Below are positions 13,045-24,829 of a stretch of DNA of 64,000 nt, in pieces. The translations under genes were made by a program, and so were the position numbers. Under the pieces are notes generated by a model. The model searched no databases and was not told where the DNA came from. It saw nothing but the letters and a program-made list of their open reading frames with translations. Position 1 is the stretch's first letter; every line of letters starts with the position of its first letter. The stretch spans positions 13,516,001 to 13,580,000 of the forward strand of contig NC_091048.1 of assembly GCF_963966145.1 (NCBI RefSeq), written 5' to 3'. The stretch comes from Tenebrio molitor (lineage: Eukaryota; Arthropoda; Insecta; Coleoptera; Tenebrionidae).

Positions 13045-15600
13045 GAAACCTAGCGTCTTGGAACCTCGAATTCTGTAATTCTTGCGTCGTTTTACTTTGA
13101 AATGTTCAAGTTCCACGACGAAATTTCGATTCGCACTTAGTTTACCGTGATCCTTCAAACGTGCGTGCGAAAAAACTTATTTAGAGGTAAGTTAGCGTCT
13201 TGGAACCTTGAATTGTGAAATTCTTGCGTCGTTTTATTTAGAGATGTTCAAGTTCCACGACGAAATTCCGATTCGCACTTAGTTTGCCGTGATCCTTCAC
13301 ACTTGCGTGCGAAAAAACGTATTTAGAGGAAAGTTAGCGTCCTGGAACCTCGAATTCTGTAATTCTTGCGTCGTTTTATTTCGAAATGTTTAAGTTCCAC
13401 GACGAAATTCCGATTCGTACTTAGTTTGCCGTGATCCTTCACACTTGCGTGCGAAAAAACGTATTTAGAGGATAGTTAGCGTCTTGAAACCTCGAATTCT
13501 GTAATTCTTGCGTCGTTTGACTTTGAAATGTTCAAGTTCCACGACGAAATTCCGATTCGCACTTAGTTTTTCGGGATCCTTCAAACTTGCGTGCGAAAAA
13601 ACATATTTAGAGGAAAGTTAGCGTCTTGGAACCTCGAATTCTGTAATTCTTACTTCGTTTTACTTAGAAATGTTCAAGTTCCATGACGAAATTGCGATTT
13701 TCACTTAGTTTGCAAGTGAACCTTCACACTTGCGTGCAAAAAATCGTATTTCGAAGAAAGTTAGCGTCTTGGAACCTCGAATTCTGTAATTCTTGCGTCG
13801 TTTTAATTTGAAATGTTCAAGTTCCACGACGAAATTCCGATTCGCACTTAGTTTTTCGGGATCCTTCAAACTTGCGTGCGAAAAAACGTATTTAGAGGAA
13901 AGTTAGCGTCTTGGAACCTCGAATTCTGTAATTCTTGCGTCGTTTTATTTCGAAATGTTCAAGTTCCACGACGAAATTCCGATTCGCACTTAGTTTGCTG
14001 TGATCCTTCACACTTGCGTGCGAAAAAACTTATTTAGAGGAAAGTTAGCGCCTTGGAACCTCGAATTCTGTAATTCTTGCGTCGTTTTACTTCGAAATGT
14101 TCAAGTTCCACGACGAAATTCCGATTCGCACTTAGTTTGCCGTGATCTTTCACACTTGCGTGCGAAAAAACGTATTTAGAGGAAAGTTAGCGTCTTGGAA
14201 CCTCGAATTCTGTAATTCTTGCGTCGTTTTACTTCGAAATGTTCAAGTTCCACGACGAAATTCCGATTCGCACTTAGTTTGCTGTGATCCTTCACACTTG
14301 CGTGCGAAAAAAAGTATTTAGAGGAAAGTTATCGTCTTGGTACCTCGAATTCTGTAATTCTTGCGTCCTTTTACTTCGAAATGTTCAAGTTCCACGACGA
14401 AATTCCGATTCGCACTTAGTTTGCTGTGATCCTTCAAACGTGCGTGCGAAAAAACATATTTAGAGGTAAGTTAGCGTCTTGGAACCTCGAATTCTGTAAT
14501 TCTTGCGTCGTTTTACTTTGAAATGTTCAAGTTCCACGACGAAATTCCGATTCGCACTTAGTTTTTCGGGATCCTTCAAACTTGCGTGCGAAAAAACATA
14601 TTTAGAGGAAAGTTAGCGTCTTGGAACCTCGAATTCTGTAATTCTTACGTCGTCTTACTTAGAAATGTTCAAGTTCCATGACGAAATTGCGATTCGCACT
14701 TAGTTTGCAAGTGATCCTTCACACTTGCGGGTAAAAAAACGTATTTCGAAGAAAGTTAGCGTCTTGGAACCTCGAATTCTGTAATTCTTGCGTCGTTTTA
14801 CTTCGAAATGTTCAAGTTCCACGACGAAATTCCGATTCGCACTTAGTTTGCTGTGATTCTTCACACTTGCGTGCGAAAAAACGTATTTAGAGGAAAGTTA
14901 TCGTATTGGTACCTCGAATTCTGTAATTCTTACGTCGTTTTACTTAGAAATGTTCAAGTTCCATGACGAAATTGCGATTAGCACTTAGTTTGCAAGTGAT
15001 CCTTCACACTTGCGTGCCAAAAAACGTATTTCGAAGAAAGTTAGCGTCTTGGAACCTCGAATTCTGTAATTCTTGCGTCGTTTTAATTCGAAATGTTCAA
15101 GTTCCACGAGAAATTCCGATTCGCACTTAGTTTGCCGTGATCCGTCACACTGGCGTGCGAAAAAACGTATTTAGAGGAAACCTAGCGTCTTGGAACCTCG
15201 AATTCTGTAATTCTTGCGTCGTTTTACTTCGAAATGCTCAAGTTCCACGACGAAATTCCGATTCGCACTTAGTTTGCCTTGATCTTTCACACTTGCGTGC
15301 GAAAAAACGTTTTAGAGGAAAGTTAGCGTCTTGGAACCTCGAATTCTGTAATTCTTGCGTCGTTTTACTTCGAAATGTTCAAGTTCCACGACGAAATTCC
15401 GATTCGCACTTAGTTTGTTGTGATCCTTCAAACGTGCGTGCGAAAAAACTTATTTAGAGGTAAGTTAGCGTCTTGGAACCTCGAATTCTGTAATTCTTGC
15501 GTCGTTTTAATTCGAAATGTTCAAGTTCCACGAGAAATTCCGATTCGCACTTAGTTTGCCGTGATCCGTCACACTGGCGTGCGAAAAAACGTATTTAGAG

Positions 15601-17090
15601 GAAAGCTAGCGTCTTGGAACCTCGAATTCTGTAATTCGTGCGTCGTTTTACTTCGAAATGTTCAAGTTCCACGACGAAATTCCGATTCGCACTTAGTTTG
15701 TTGTGAACCTTCACACTTGCGTGCGAAAAAACGTATTTAGAGGAAAGTTAGCGTGTTGGAACCTCGAATTCTGTAATTCTTGCGTCGTTTTACTTCGAAA
15801 TGTTCAAGTTCCACGACAAAATTCCGACTCGCACTTAGTTTGCTGTGATCCTTCACACTTGCGTGCGAAAAAACGTATTTAGAGGAAAGTTAGCGTCTTG
15901 GAACCTCGAATTCTGTAATTCTTGCGTCGTTTTATTTCGAAATGCTCAAGTTCCACGACGAAATTCCGATTCGCACTTAGTTTGCCGTGATCTTTCACAC
16001 TTGCGTGCGAAAAAACGTATTTAGAGGAAAGTTAGCGTCTTGGAACCTCGAATTCTGTAATTCTTGCGTCGTTTTACTTCGAAATGTTCAAGTTCCACGA
16101 CGAAATTCCGATTCGCACTTATTTTGCTGTGATCCTTCACACTTGCGTGCGAAAAAACGTATTTAGAGGAAAGTTATCGTCTTGGTACCTCGAATTCTGT
16201 AATTCTTACGTCGTTTTACTTAGAAATGTTCAAGTTCCATGACGAAATTGCGATTCGCACTTAGTTTGCAAGTGATCCTTCACACTTGCGTGCCAAAAAA
16301 CGTATTTCGAAGAAAGTTAGCGTCTTGGAACCTCGAATTCTGTAATTCTTGCGTCGTTTTAATTCGAAATGTTCAAGTTCCACGAGAAATTCCGATTCGC
16401 ACTTAGTTTGCCGTGATCCGTCACACTGGCGTTCGAAAAAACGTATTTAGAGGAAAGCTAGCGTCTTGGAACCTCGAATTCTGTAATTCTTGCGTCGTTT
16501 TACTTCGAAATGCTCAAGTTCCACGACGAAATTCCGATTCGCACTTAGTTTGTTGTGAACCTTCACACTTGCGTGCGAAAAAACGTATTTAGAGGAAAGT
16601 TAGCGTGTTGGAACCTCGAATTCTGTAATTCTTGCGTCGTTTTACTTCGAAATGTTCAAGTTCCACGACAAAATTCCGACTCGCACTTAGTTTGCTGTGA
16701 TCCTTCACACTTGCGTGCGAAAAAACGTATTTAGAGGAAAGTTAGCGTCTTGGAACCTCGAATTCTGTAATTCTTGCGTCGTTTTATTTCGAAATGCTCA
16801 AGTTCCACGACGAAATTCCGATTCGCACTTAGTTTGCCGTGATCTTTCACACTTGCGTGCGAAAAAACGTATTTAGAGAAAAGTTAGCGTCTTGGAACCT
16901 CGAATTCTGTAATTCTTGCGTCGTTTTACTTCGAAATGTTCAAGTTCCACGACGAAATTCCGATTCGCACTTATTTTGCTGTGATCCTTCAACTTGCGTG
17001 CGAAAAAACGTATTTAGAGGAAAGTTAGCGTCTTGGAACCTCGAATTCTGTAATTCTTACGTCGTTTTACTTAGAAATGTTCAAGTTCCA
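15601..17090. repeat. Second site of the 852-bp higher-order repeat
   Basis: GAAAGCTAGC recurs at 15601 and 16453, again 852 bp apart, with the same ordered variants. 15601 is exactly 4260 bp (30 monomers) from 11341, and the upstream marker TTGCGGGTAAAAAAACG near 10466 is mirrored at 14726 with the same offset. Between the two markers, the first copy holds the divergent subfamily block at 10640-11340 while the second holds ordinary monomers. The last unit loses two bases (ccttcaacttgcg) near 16990. Confidence 0.82.
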
Positions 17091-17904
17091 TGACGAAATT
17101 GCGATTCGCACTTAGTTTGCAAGTGATCCTTCACACTTGCGTGCAAAAAAACGTATTTCGAAGAAAGTTAGCGTCTTGGAACCTCGAATTCTGTAATTCT
17201 TGCGTCGTTTTAATTCGAAATGTTCAAGTTCCACGACGAAATTCCGATTCGCACTTAGTTTGTCGGGATCCTTCACACTTGCGTGCGAAAAAACGTATTT
17301 AGAGGAAAGTTAGCGTCTTGGAACCTCGAATTCTGTAATTCTTGCGTCGTTTTATTTCGAAATGTTCAAGTTCCACGACGAAATTCCGATTCGCACTTAG
17401 TTTGCTGTGATCCTTCACACTTGCGTGCGAAAAAACTTATTTAGGAGGAAAGTTAGCGCCTTGGAACCTCGAATTCTGTAATTCTTGCATCGTTTTAATT
17501 CGAAATGTTCAAGTTCCTCGACGAAATTCCGATTCGCACTTAGTTTGCCGTGATCTTTCACACTTGCGTGCGAAAAAACGTATTTAGAGGATAGTTAGCG
17601 TCTTGGGAACCTCGAATTCTGTAATTCTTGCGTCGTTTTACTTCGAAATGTTCAAGTTCCACGACGAAATTCCGATTCGCACTTAGTTTGCTGTGATCCT
17701 TCACACTTGCGAGCGAAAAAACGTATTTAGAGGAAAGTTATCGTCTTGGTACCTCGAATTCTGTAATTCTTGCGTCGTTTTACTTCGAAATGTTCAAGTT
17801 CCACGACGAAATTCCGATTCGCACTTACTTTTTCGGGAGCCTTCAAACTTGCGTGCGAAAAAACTTATTTAGAGGAAAGTTAGCGTCTTGGAACCTCGAA
17901 TTCT

Positions 17905-18491
17905 GTAATTCTTACGTCGTTTTACTTCGAAATGTACAAGTTCCACGACGAAATTCCGATTCGCACTTAGTTTTTCGTGATCCTACACAGTTGCGAGCGA
18001 AAAACGTATTTAGAAGAAAGTTAGCGTCTTGGAACCTGGAATTCTGTAGTTCTTGCGTCGTTTTACTTCGAAATGTACAAGTTCCACGACGAAATTCTGA
18101 TTCGCACTTAGTTTTTCGTGATCCTACACAGTTGCGAGCGAAAAAACGTATTTAGAGGAAAGTTAGCGTCTTGGAACCTGGAATTCTGTAGTTCTTGCGT
18201 CGTTTTACTTCGAAATGTACAAGTTCCACGACGAAATTCCGATCGCACTTAGTTTTTCGTGATCCTACACAGTTGCGAGCGAAAAAACGTATTTAGAGGA
18301 AAGTTAGCGTCTTGGAAACCTGGAATTCTGTAGTTCTTGCGTCGTTTTACTTCGAAATGTACAAGTTCCACGACGAAATTCCGATTCCGCACTTAGTTTT
18401 TCGTGATCCTACACAGTTGCGAGCGAAAAAACCGTATTTAGAGAGAAAGGTTAGCGTCTTGGAACCTGTAATTCTGTTGTTATTGCGTCGT
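17905..18491. repeat. Divergent subfamily block at the array edge
   Basis: The last four monomers belong to the same TGTACAAG / GTTGCGAGCG subfamily as 10640-11340. Single-base indels pile up over the last 250 bp (gatcgcac, ttggaaacctgg, gattccgcac, aaaaaccgta, agagagaaagg), unlike the rest of the array. Confidence 0.8.
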
Positions 18492-18691
18492 NNNNNNNNN
18501 NNNNNNNNNNNNNNNNNNNNNNNNNNNNNNNNNNNNNNNNNNNNNNNNNNNNNNNNNNNNNNNNNNNNNNNNNNNNNNNNNNNNNNNNNNNNNNNNNNNN
18601 NNNNNNNNNNNNNNNNNNNNNNNNNNNNNNNNNNNNNNNNNNNNNNNNNNNNNNNNNNNNNNNNNNNNNNNNNNNNNNNNNNNNNNNNNNN
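18492..18691. other. Assembly gap of 200 N
   Basis: There are exactly 200 undetermined bases, so the length is likely a placeholder. Satellite lies on the left and a GA/CT-rich inverted repeat on the right. The true distance and the order across it are unknown. Confidence 0.99.
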
Positions 18692-18838
18692 GGTTTAGAA
18701 GAGCGAGAGAGAGAGAGCGAGAGAGAGAGAGAGGAAAGAGGGACCCGACCATTGATGATCTCGCTAACCTGACACGATCTCTCTCTCTCTCCCTCTTTCT
18801 CTCTCTCTCTCGCTCTCTCTCTCTCGCTCTTCTAAACC
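18692..18838. repeat. GA/CT-rich inverted repeat beside the gap
   Basis: The left arm (18692-18743, ggtttagaagagcgag then GA repeats) returns as its near-perfect reverse complement at 18789-18838 (CT repeats ending gctcttctaaacc). About 45 bp lie between them. This could be a genuine foldback sequence or an artefact at the contig edge. Confidence 0.85.
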
Positions 18839-18839
18839 A

Positions 18840-19924
18840 TTAACATTTGTATGATGCAGGATAGGCAAACTTTGTAAAACCACGTCAGAAAATGAAATCG
18901 TGATTGTGCGGTTTGTAACATACTTTATCACCTTCTTAATAATAATAATAATAATGATAATAAAAGATATAAGGCCCGTTGGATTTTGTGCGTCCAATTT
19001 GAACAAAGTAATAATCACCTTATAACATCAGTTTCGGTTTGTCTAATAATGAAACTTATTTATCAATTTCTCTTCATAGTCGTAGAAAAATTATAGTATT
19101 CTATTCGCTGTTGAATTACGATGTAGTGTCCGTCGCGCCGCCGTATGCTTTCAGCATAAAAAGCACATCTAAGTCTAAACTAAATTCGCAGCAACTAGCA
19201 GCTCCATCACAACACAAAACAACTGCAGACTTGAGATTCGTCATTCATTGTCATTACTCATTAGGGAACCATCAATACAGCCTAGGGTTCCCGATAATAA
19301 ATAAGGTAACGACAACGGTTGCGACAAATATTTCCATCTCACTTAAATCCAACGTTTTTTGTGTGATATCGCTGTTTTACCGCTACAAGACACGGTGAAA
19401 CCCCATCCATTTGTAATTACGGGCGCGTTATGAAATTCTTCAGTTGCAAACTTTCGAAATTCGAGATGCACTAGCCAAATACCCTAATGTTTCATTAAAA
19501 ATTAAATGACACAATTGTTCATTATTTCTGGTGCGTTTCTTTATATTGATCTTAATCAATTTTCGGTCGTCATACGGGAATGATCAATACATTAGATAAA
19601 ATAGTTCTAAAATAAAAAGGACTTAGATAAAGGATCATATTCACGATTTTGTTTTTAGTATGCCAAAATTTACAACTGTCAATCATAAAACCCTCGATGA
19701 TTTGAAAGCATGACTCTTCGTTTACGGCACCTGACAGCGTTAACACGTTAGAACTTGTTCAAACAGTAAAAGAGACACAAGCCCCGATTAACTATTATAC
19801 CTGACGATTATTTCATGATTACATATTCAGATTTTTTATTTACGGCTGAAAATTTTATTTAAAATATGTCTGGCCATTTTTAACACTCCCGACCCAGTGT
19901 TGTTTTAGTTTTGTTTAATAAAGA
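18840..19924. other. AT-rich spacer, nothing recognised
   Basis: Unique-looking AT-rich DNA with a short (TAA)n run near 18938-18960. The only longish open frame (19039-19398) has no recognisable motif and a composition typical of chance ORFs. Confidence 0.6.
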
Positions 19925-19926
19925 TA

Positions 19927-20177
19927 TAGTTCTCCCAGAGCTGCAGCGGTTTTATGGCAGAGCAATAGTAATTATTACGCCTGTTGAAATGCCGATACCC
20001 GACATAAACAGACCCCTGTCAATCATCATTTTCGTTCTATACCTGTCAGTTTACAGGGTAGTACTTGGACGAATTTACGATTAGGGGTTGTACTTGCGGT
20101 TTAAACCTATTGTCGGTGTTGTTAACGTTTATACAATGGTACCCTGCCATAAAACCGCTGCAGCTCTGGGAGAACTA
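19927..20177. mobile_element. MITE with 34-bp perfect terminal inverted repeats
   Basis: The left arm, starting TAGTTCTCCCAGAGC at 19927, is repeated as its exact reverse complement ending at 20177. Both ends are flanked by TA (19925-19926 and 20178-20179), the target duplication expected of Tc1/mariner-type transposases. At 251 bp there is no coding capacity, so it would depend on a transposase in trans. The family is not recognised. Confidence 0.85.
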
Positions 20178-20179
20178 TA

Positions 20180-20940
20180 CGTTACCTCTGCACATTTATC
20201 CAGAATTTTCCACGTTACCTATTGTAACCATCTAAACTAGACAAAAATGAATAGGGAATTCCACAATTTTTCTTCGAAAGCAAAATAATTGCCCCCAGTC
20301 CTCCCACGTATTCTTAAACACTAGATAAATTTGAAATGTTACATGTACTTGAAACATTACATTTAATGTGTATATAAATTTTTTCTAACACATTTCATTA
20401 CAAATTTTAAACTGTAGTTACAAAAATTCAAAAGGGAAAAATTCCCTATTCATTTTGCCTAGTTTATTTTATTATTACGTTATTACAATCATTTTTATTT
20501 TAATTATTTATTTTCTCTATCAAGCACACCGGTTGTTCTGAGTGTGTATTGTTTTATTGAAGATTCAACTCACCCACCTATTTAAATAAAAAATTTCGTT
20601 TACATCTATCCGTCACGTAACTCTTTCGTGATAGTTTTTTTCTGAACAAAATAAATTTGTGATTATTTTTGAAAACAGCTCTTTATAAATAATAGGTAAC
20701 TAATAAATAATAAGTTTCACGTTTTTTAAAATACCGCGAATTGTTTAAATTTGTTGTAAAAATGCATAAATTAGGTAGGGGAATGGCACTAGCTTCACAA
20801 AATAATGCGATGTTCGAATCAATTATTGTTATATTACTACTGATAATAATTTTCTATTTGGTCCGATTCTGTTTTAAAATTTACCAATATTGCTATATAG
20901 CCGTGTTGTAGATGCTATGATATGAAGCTGTTGAATGGTT
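20180..20940. other. AT-rich spacer, nothing recognised
   Basis: No open frame of note, no clear repeat and no RNA gene recognised by eye. Confidence 0.5.
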
Positions 20941-21116
20941 GGATCTATGCAAAATCAATATTGTTCTATAACAATATTACTAAATTTTGAAACGGACTCG
21001 CACGTTGGTCAAAATTTGCTGTGTGCTTGGATCTATGCAAAATCAATATTGTTCTATAACAATATTGGTAAATTTTTGAAACGGACTCGCACGTTGGTCA
21101 AAATTTGCTGTGTGCT
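20941..21116. repeat. 88-bp tandem duplication containing a hairpin
   Basis: Two copies (20941-21028 and 21029-21116) are nearly identical and begin GGATCTATGCAAAATC. Each contains AATATTGTT-ctat-AACAATATT, a 9-bp-arm dyad. Confidence 0.9.
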
Positions 21117-21683
21117 AATGAGTTAATCGGGTTTAAAAAGGTAATTCTGGTTGCTTGGCGGCAATTTCTTTAGCAACGGTACGTGTAACACCTGTGACAC
21201 TTGTTCAGTTTAATTTTAAATTTGCGAATTCTACAAAAAGTTATGAAATTCACAAAACAAGAATACGCCGATTTGCATTTACTCTATGTCGAAACACACA
21301 TGGTAATTCAAGAGTGGCATGGCGACTATATGGCCAGCGTTTTCCTAGAGGAGTTCTTCCGCCCCGCTGTATTTTTGTGAAGCTATCTGCGTTTATGTGA
21401 GACTGGTTCTGACTGGTTCCAATACGATGGCGCCCCCGATCCTTCGGTTTCGTCACATTGGGTTTTTTATTTTTGGGGCCAAGCGAAAGATTTGGTATAC
21501 GAATTTGAAATAAATACAGAAGACCAACTCCGGGGACGCGTAACAGACACCCGACTCGTAATAACCCTGAAATATCGAGTTCTGTTTATGAAAATTGGTT
21601 CCGGCGGCGACGAACTCATTTGTGTATAAGTGCCATGGGATGGCACATAGAACATTTATTATAAAATAATTTTTCTAAATGAA
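21117..21683. other. Spacer, nothing recognised
   Basis: Short overlapping open frames occur on both strands in this more GC-balanced stretch, but none shows a motif or a clear start context. Confidence 0.4.
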
Positions 21684-21968
21684 ATGGATTGCAGACGCAA
21701 ACATAGTAAATACGAGTATAGTTCAATTATGTCGTCAAATTACATATTTAAAGGTTTAACCTTTGAAACCTTAGGCCCTTGGTGTAAAGAAGCCATCGAA
21801 TTCATTAATGTCATCGGGGGGGGCAACTTATTGTGGAATCATACGATTCAAAATCAAAAGAAATTCCTTTTCGAGAGGATTTCCCTTGCTATTCAACGTG
21901 GAAACGCTGCAGGCAATCGGGGGACTTTCCCAGATTCTGCATTATTATCGGAAATTTTTGTGATGTAA
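21684..21968 (+). pseudogene. C-terminal fragment of a retroelement-type ORF
   Basis: The 94-residue frame contains ETLGPWCKEAIEFINVIG followed by FLFERISLAIQRGNAAG and ends GTFPDSALLSEIFVM. This resembles, from memory, a conserved tail (ETLGPW ... QRISLAIQRGNAAS) seen in many uncharacterised invertebrate proteins linked to repeated retroelement-like ORFs. I cannot name the element with certainty. The frame begins at a methionine with no good upstream context, so it looks like the end of a longer, lost ORF. A downstream ATTTT-rich tail follows. It could be a 3' exon of a host gene, but its setting in repeat-rich DNA favours an element remnant. Confidence 0.45.
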
Positions 21969-22582
21969 ACCAAAAATGTCGTGTGTTTTGGTTTATAAAA
22001 ATACATATTTTAATACATATTTTCTAATCTAGTTTACAATTACTCTTTATTAGTTATTATTCTTAATTAAAGTTGAAAGTACGAATATATAAAATGTAAA
22101 TAATTTATTCAATACATCATTTTGATTGTTTAACCACAATTAAGGCTATACTCTTATTACATGGTTCTTCCACAATTTTGCATACACAAGCTCTACGTTT
22201 ATTTACACATTGCGGAATTCCACTTTATTTATTATTCTTTTATCATTTATCTCAGGCTACAAAATCAGCTTTTGTACCTAAATAACCTTGTACAGCATTT
22301 TCAATAAATGGCATTAATTTAATTCAGCTTGTCAGATTTGTCATAAGGGCTTTAGGTATGTTCCTTGGGATGCTGTCATCCTTACAAACGCCAACAGTTA
22401 GTTCCGGACTAGGTACGTATTTTTGTGGTCAGCAGCGTCGGGTGAGTGTGGATGGGGGTTAACTTATCCCCATTATTTTGGACCGAATAAAGGGGTTTTC
22501 CGGACTTGTTAGAGCCATCTGATGACCCAGAATTTTTTTTTTTTTGGCAGGTTATATAGGGACCACCCGTGTGTACAATTTC
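21969..22582. other. AT-rich spacer, nothing recognised
   Basis: Long A/T runs and a T9 tract near 22530; no supported gene. Confidence 0.5.
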
Positions 22583-22607
22583 TTTATTTATTTATTTATT
22601 TATTTAT
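22583..22607. repeat. (TTTA)n microsatellite
   Basis: Six uninterrupted TTTA units. Confidence 0.95.
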
Positions 22608-22790
22608 CACAGTACAAGGTGTTATCAATATTTACATCGCAATACAGGTTATTCGGATAATTATAATTGTTATATTCAGCGAAGTAGACGCTTTGCCTTT
22701 TTACGTGAACTTTTAAAATATATGTGAGATATTCATCCTTTGTTCCACGACTCCTTGTCCCGCTACTCCTCCTGGGAGCTGTGGTTGTTA

Positions 22791-23129
22791 TTACTGGTGT
22801 TCCTGTCCTTCTACTTCTGCCGCAGTACTCTGGCCCCCGTAGGTTTTTTTCTTGGGGACGTATGTGGGATATGCGTCGTTGTCCCAAGACTCCGCCGTGG
22901 GATCATCTTGTTGTAGGGGGCGTTGTTGGTGTTGTTGGATTTGCTGCTGCTGGAACCGTTCTTGATACAACCGCATCACTTCCGCATATTTCTTATTTAG
23001 CCGAATATCCCGATCTCTTTTATATTCCTTGGGGTGACACCTCCACATGTGCTTAGTCAACCTACTTAACAAGCACATGTGGAATTTATTATATGGGCAC
23101 TGCACTACTTGTTCTTCGTAATCGCCCAT
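22791..23129 (-). CDS. Single CHHC zinc-finger protein, GTSF1/Asterix-like
   Basis: This 112-aa ORF starts MGDYEEQVVQCPYNKFH. Residues 10-30 fit the CHHC finger exactly: Cys, 5 residues, His, 9 residues, His, 3 residues, Cys (CPYNKFHMCLLSRLTKHMWRC). That finger is shared by GTSF1/Asterix, the U11-48K splicing protein and the TRM13 tRNA methyltransferase. GTSF1 proteins bind PIWI and assist piRNA-guided silencing. They usually have two fingers plus an acidic, Trp-containing tail. Here there is one finger, a basic helical stretch, a Gln-rich run and an acidic Trp segment (AESWDNDAYPTY). The missing second finger could mean a divergent paralogue or a U11-48K-type relative. The frame may continue by splicing, since the adjacent minus frame (down to 22600) also looks coding-like. 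Domain assignment is fairly secure; function is inference. Confidence 0.6.
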   Translation of the reverse strand: MGDYEEQVVQCPYNKFHMCLLSRLTKHMWRCHPKEYKRDRDIRLNKKYAEVMRLYQERFQQQQIQQHQQRPLQQDDPTAESWDNDAYPTYVPKKKTYGGQSTAAEVEGQEHQ

Positions 23130-24829
23130 TTCTTTTTGTTAGTGGAACTTTACCAGGCAAAAAATACGTCAGCTAGTTACACCTCGGCACTATTCGGCTG
23201 TGGCCCAATTTTTTGTTTAAATACGCCTCATGCACTCATTAGGCTGTTTGACTAATGGATTTTGAATTTTGAAAGTTTGCTGATGGTGAAACTGATAATG
23301 CATCAGTAATTACAAATGTCCGGAATTTTACTCTGCCCTTGTAACAATAAAAATCATCGGAGTAAATCAAACACTAAATTCTAGCGATAAAGCAGCGTGG
23401 TCGGTGTTGCATCAACGATCATATTATTATTAATAAATGCGTAAAATAATTAATTATTTTTCAACGGAGCGCTTTAATTAATCAATTTTTTCAGCGTAAC
23501 GATGAACGATTAAGTTATTTTCATTTCGCAAATGAATTTAATTTGATTTCAAGTAATCGGTGAATCGCCTCCCCTGAAAATGGGATGCGGCGCACAATTT
23601 CTGGGCACAAAATGTTGCTGTTTGAAGATAAATAAATAATTTACGATGGGTAGCTGAGTACAGGTTTCTTCGAATAACTTGAACGACTTTAAAAATTTCA
23701 TCGCCCCAGTTATTTTCATATCCTTTTTCAAATATGTGTTTATATTTTGATGTTCTAGCGTAATCACCGTTTTTGTACATATTTTTATTTTCATTTTGCT
23801 AATTTATTTTTCAACGCAATGGTGAACGATTAGGTTATTTTCATTTCACGAATTAATTTAGTTTAATTTCAATTAATCGATGAATGGGCTGCCATGAAAG
23901 TGGAGTGGAGTGCAATGACTGTGGAATGCAGTACTGATTCGAAGACGCCGGCGAGCCTCATTATGGCGATTGACTATAATGTCTTTCGGCTTTTGGAAAA
24001 TTTGCAGACATCGATTTAACTTTCCCCGCATACCTAACAATAAAATATTTTTATTTCACGATTTAATTTTTCAAACCCTCCATGAACGGTTACATTATTT
24101 TCATTTTGGAGAGTTTGCAGATGACTATTTAACTTTGCTCGTGTAACGATAAATTATTTTCATTTCATCTCGGGAGTTATTAATTTTTCACCATCGCGGT
24201 GAGCGGTTAATAAAAAGTCGTTAATAGGTGTTGAATTTGGGAAAGTTTGCAAGTGGACTTGTCAGCTTGTTTGGTGTTGTGCATTATGTGGGCTGGTAAG
24301 TTAATAATAAATCGGCGGTGTAAATCAAACGCTAAATTTTATCAAAATCAGCATTAAAACAGATATATCATCCAAAAAACATGAATTATTTTTTCAATTA
24401 TTTCATCAATTACTCGATGAAACAGCGAAAGCAGAACACGGTGAAATCGACTTGCAAGGACAATTTGGCGGTTGTAGTCGTTGCATTCCGACTTGTGAAA
24501 AATTTAGAGTTGTAGAAATCGCATGGTTCGAAAATGACGCCGATTTATTATTAATTAGAACATCAGAGTAAATCTCTTTCGAAATCAAGAGTAAAAACAT
24601 CAAAACGCGTGCTTAATCAATTAATCAAATTATCACTCTACATCTACATCATCATCATCATCCTAATTATAACCATATTAAACAAAATAAACAAATTAAA
24701 TTATTTTCTTCTCGCGACTTGCTTTTTTCAACGCTGCCGCAGGCGATTAAATTACATATTCTCACCAACGAATTAATTTTTTCACTTGCCGATGACAAAC
24801 GAATAACATAATTTCAACAAACGATTATT
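23130..24829. other. AT-rich spacer with diffuse, diverged repeats
   Basis: A phrase like TTATTTTCATTTCGCAAAT, preceded by TTTTTCAACG...GAACGATTA, recurs in decayed form near 23500, 23820, 24080 and 24190. This suggests an old tandem repeat with a variable period of 100-320 bp. No supported gene. Confidence 0.5.

Larger units (their letters stand above)
1..18491. repeat. 142-bp satellite DNA array, about 130 head-to-tail monomers
   Basis: The first three ggaacctc landmarks fall at 1, 143, 285 and then 427, giving a period of exactly 142 bp, which holds to the gap apart from scattered single-base indels. A typical monomer carries GAATTCTGTAATTC (EcoRI site plus a GAATT/AATTC dyad), a TTCGAA-containing stretch and an A-run after GTGCG. 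Most monomers differ from one another at a few percent of positions. Monomer length and the EcoRI site match what is remembered for the major Tenebrio molitor satellite; this was not checked by alignment. The array probably represents pericentromeric heterochromatin. It contains no gene: open frames arise because the monomer lacks stops in some registers. Confidence 0.97.

Noticed and set aside
230..18155. Many plus-strand open frames of 60-121 codons in the satellite
   Set aside because: They are translations of the repeat itself, broken wherever an indel falls, and repeat the same residues (RGKLASWNLEFCNSCVVLL). The monomer length is not a multiple of three. No gene evidence.
1..18491. CRISPR-like regular spacing
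   Set aside because: The whole 142-bp monomer repeats with no unique spacers. It is a satellite, and the rest of the window is eukaryotic.
19039..19398. 119-codon open frame
   Set aside because: No motif, low-complexity composition and no coding context; most likely chance.
22724..23056. Plus-strand ORF overlapping the GTSF1-like gene
   Set aside because: It is antisense to the frame with the exact CHHC spacing and has no motif of its own.
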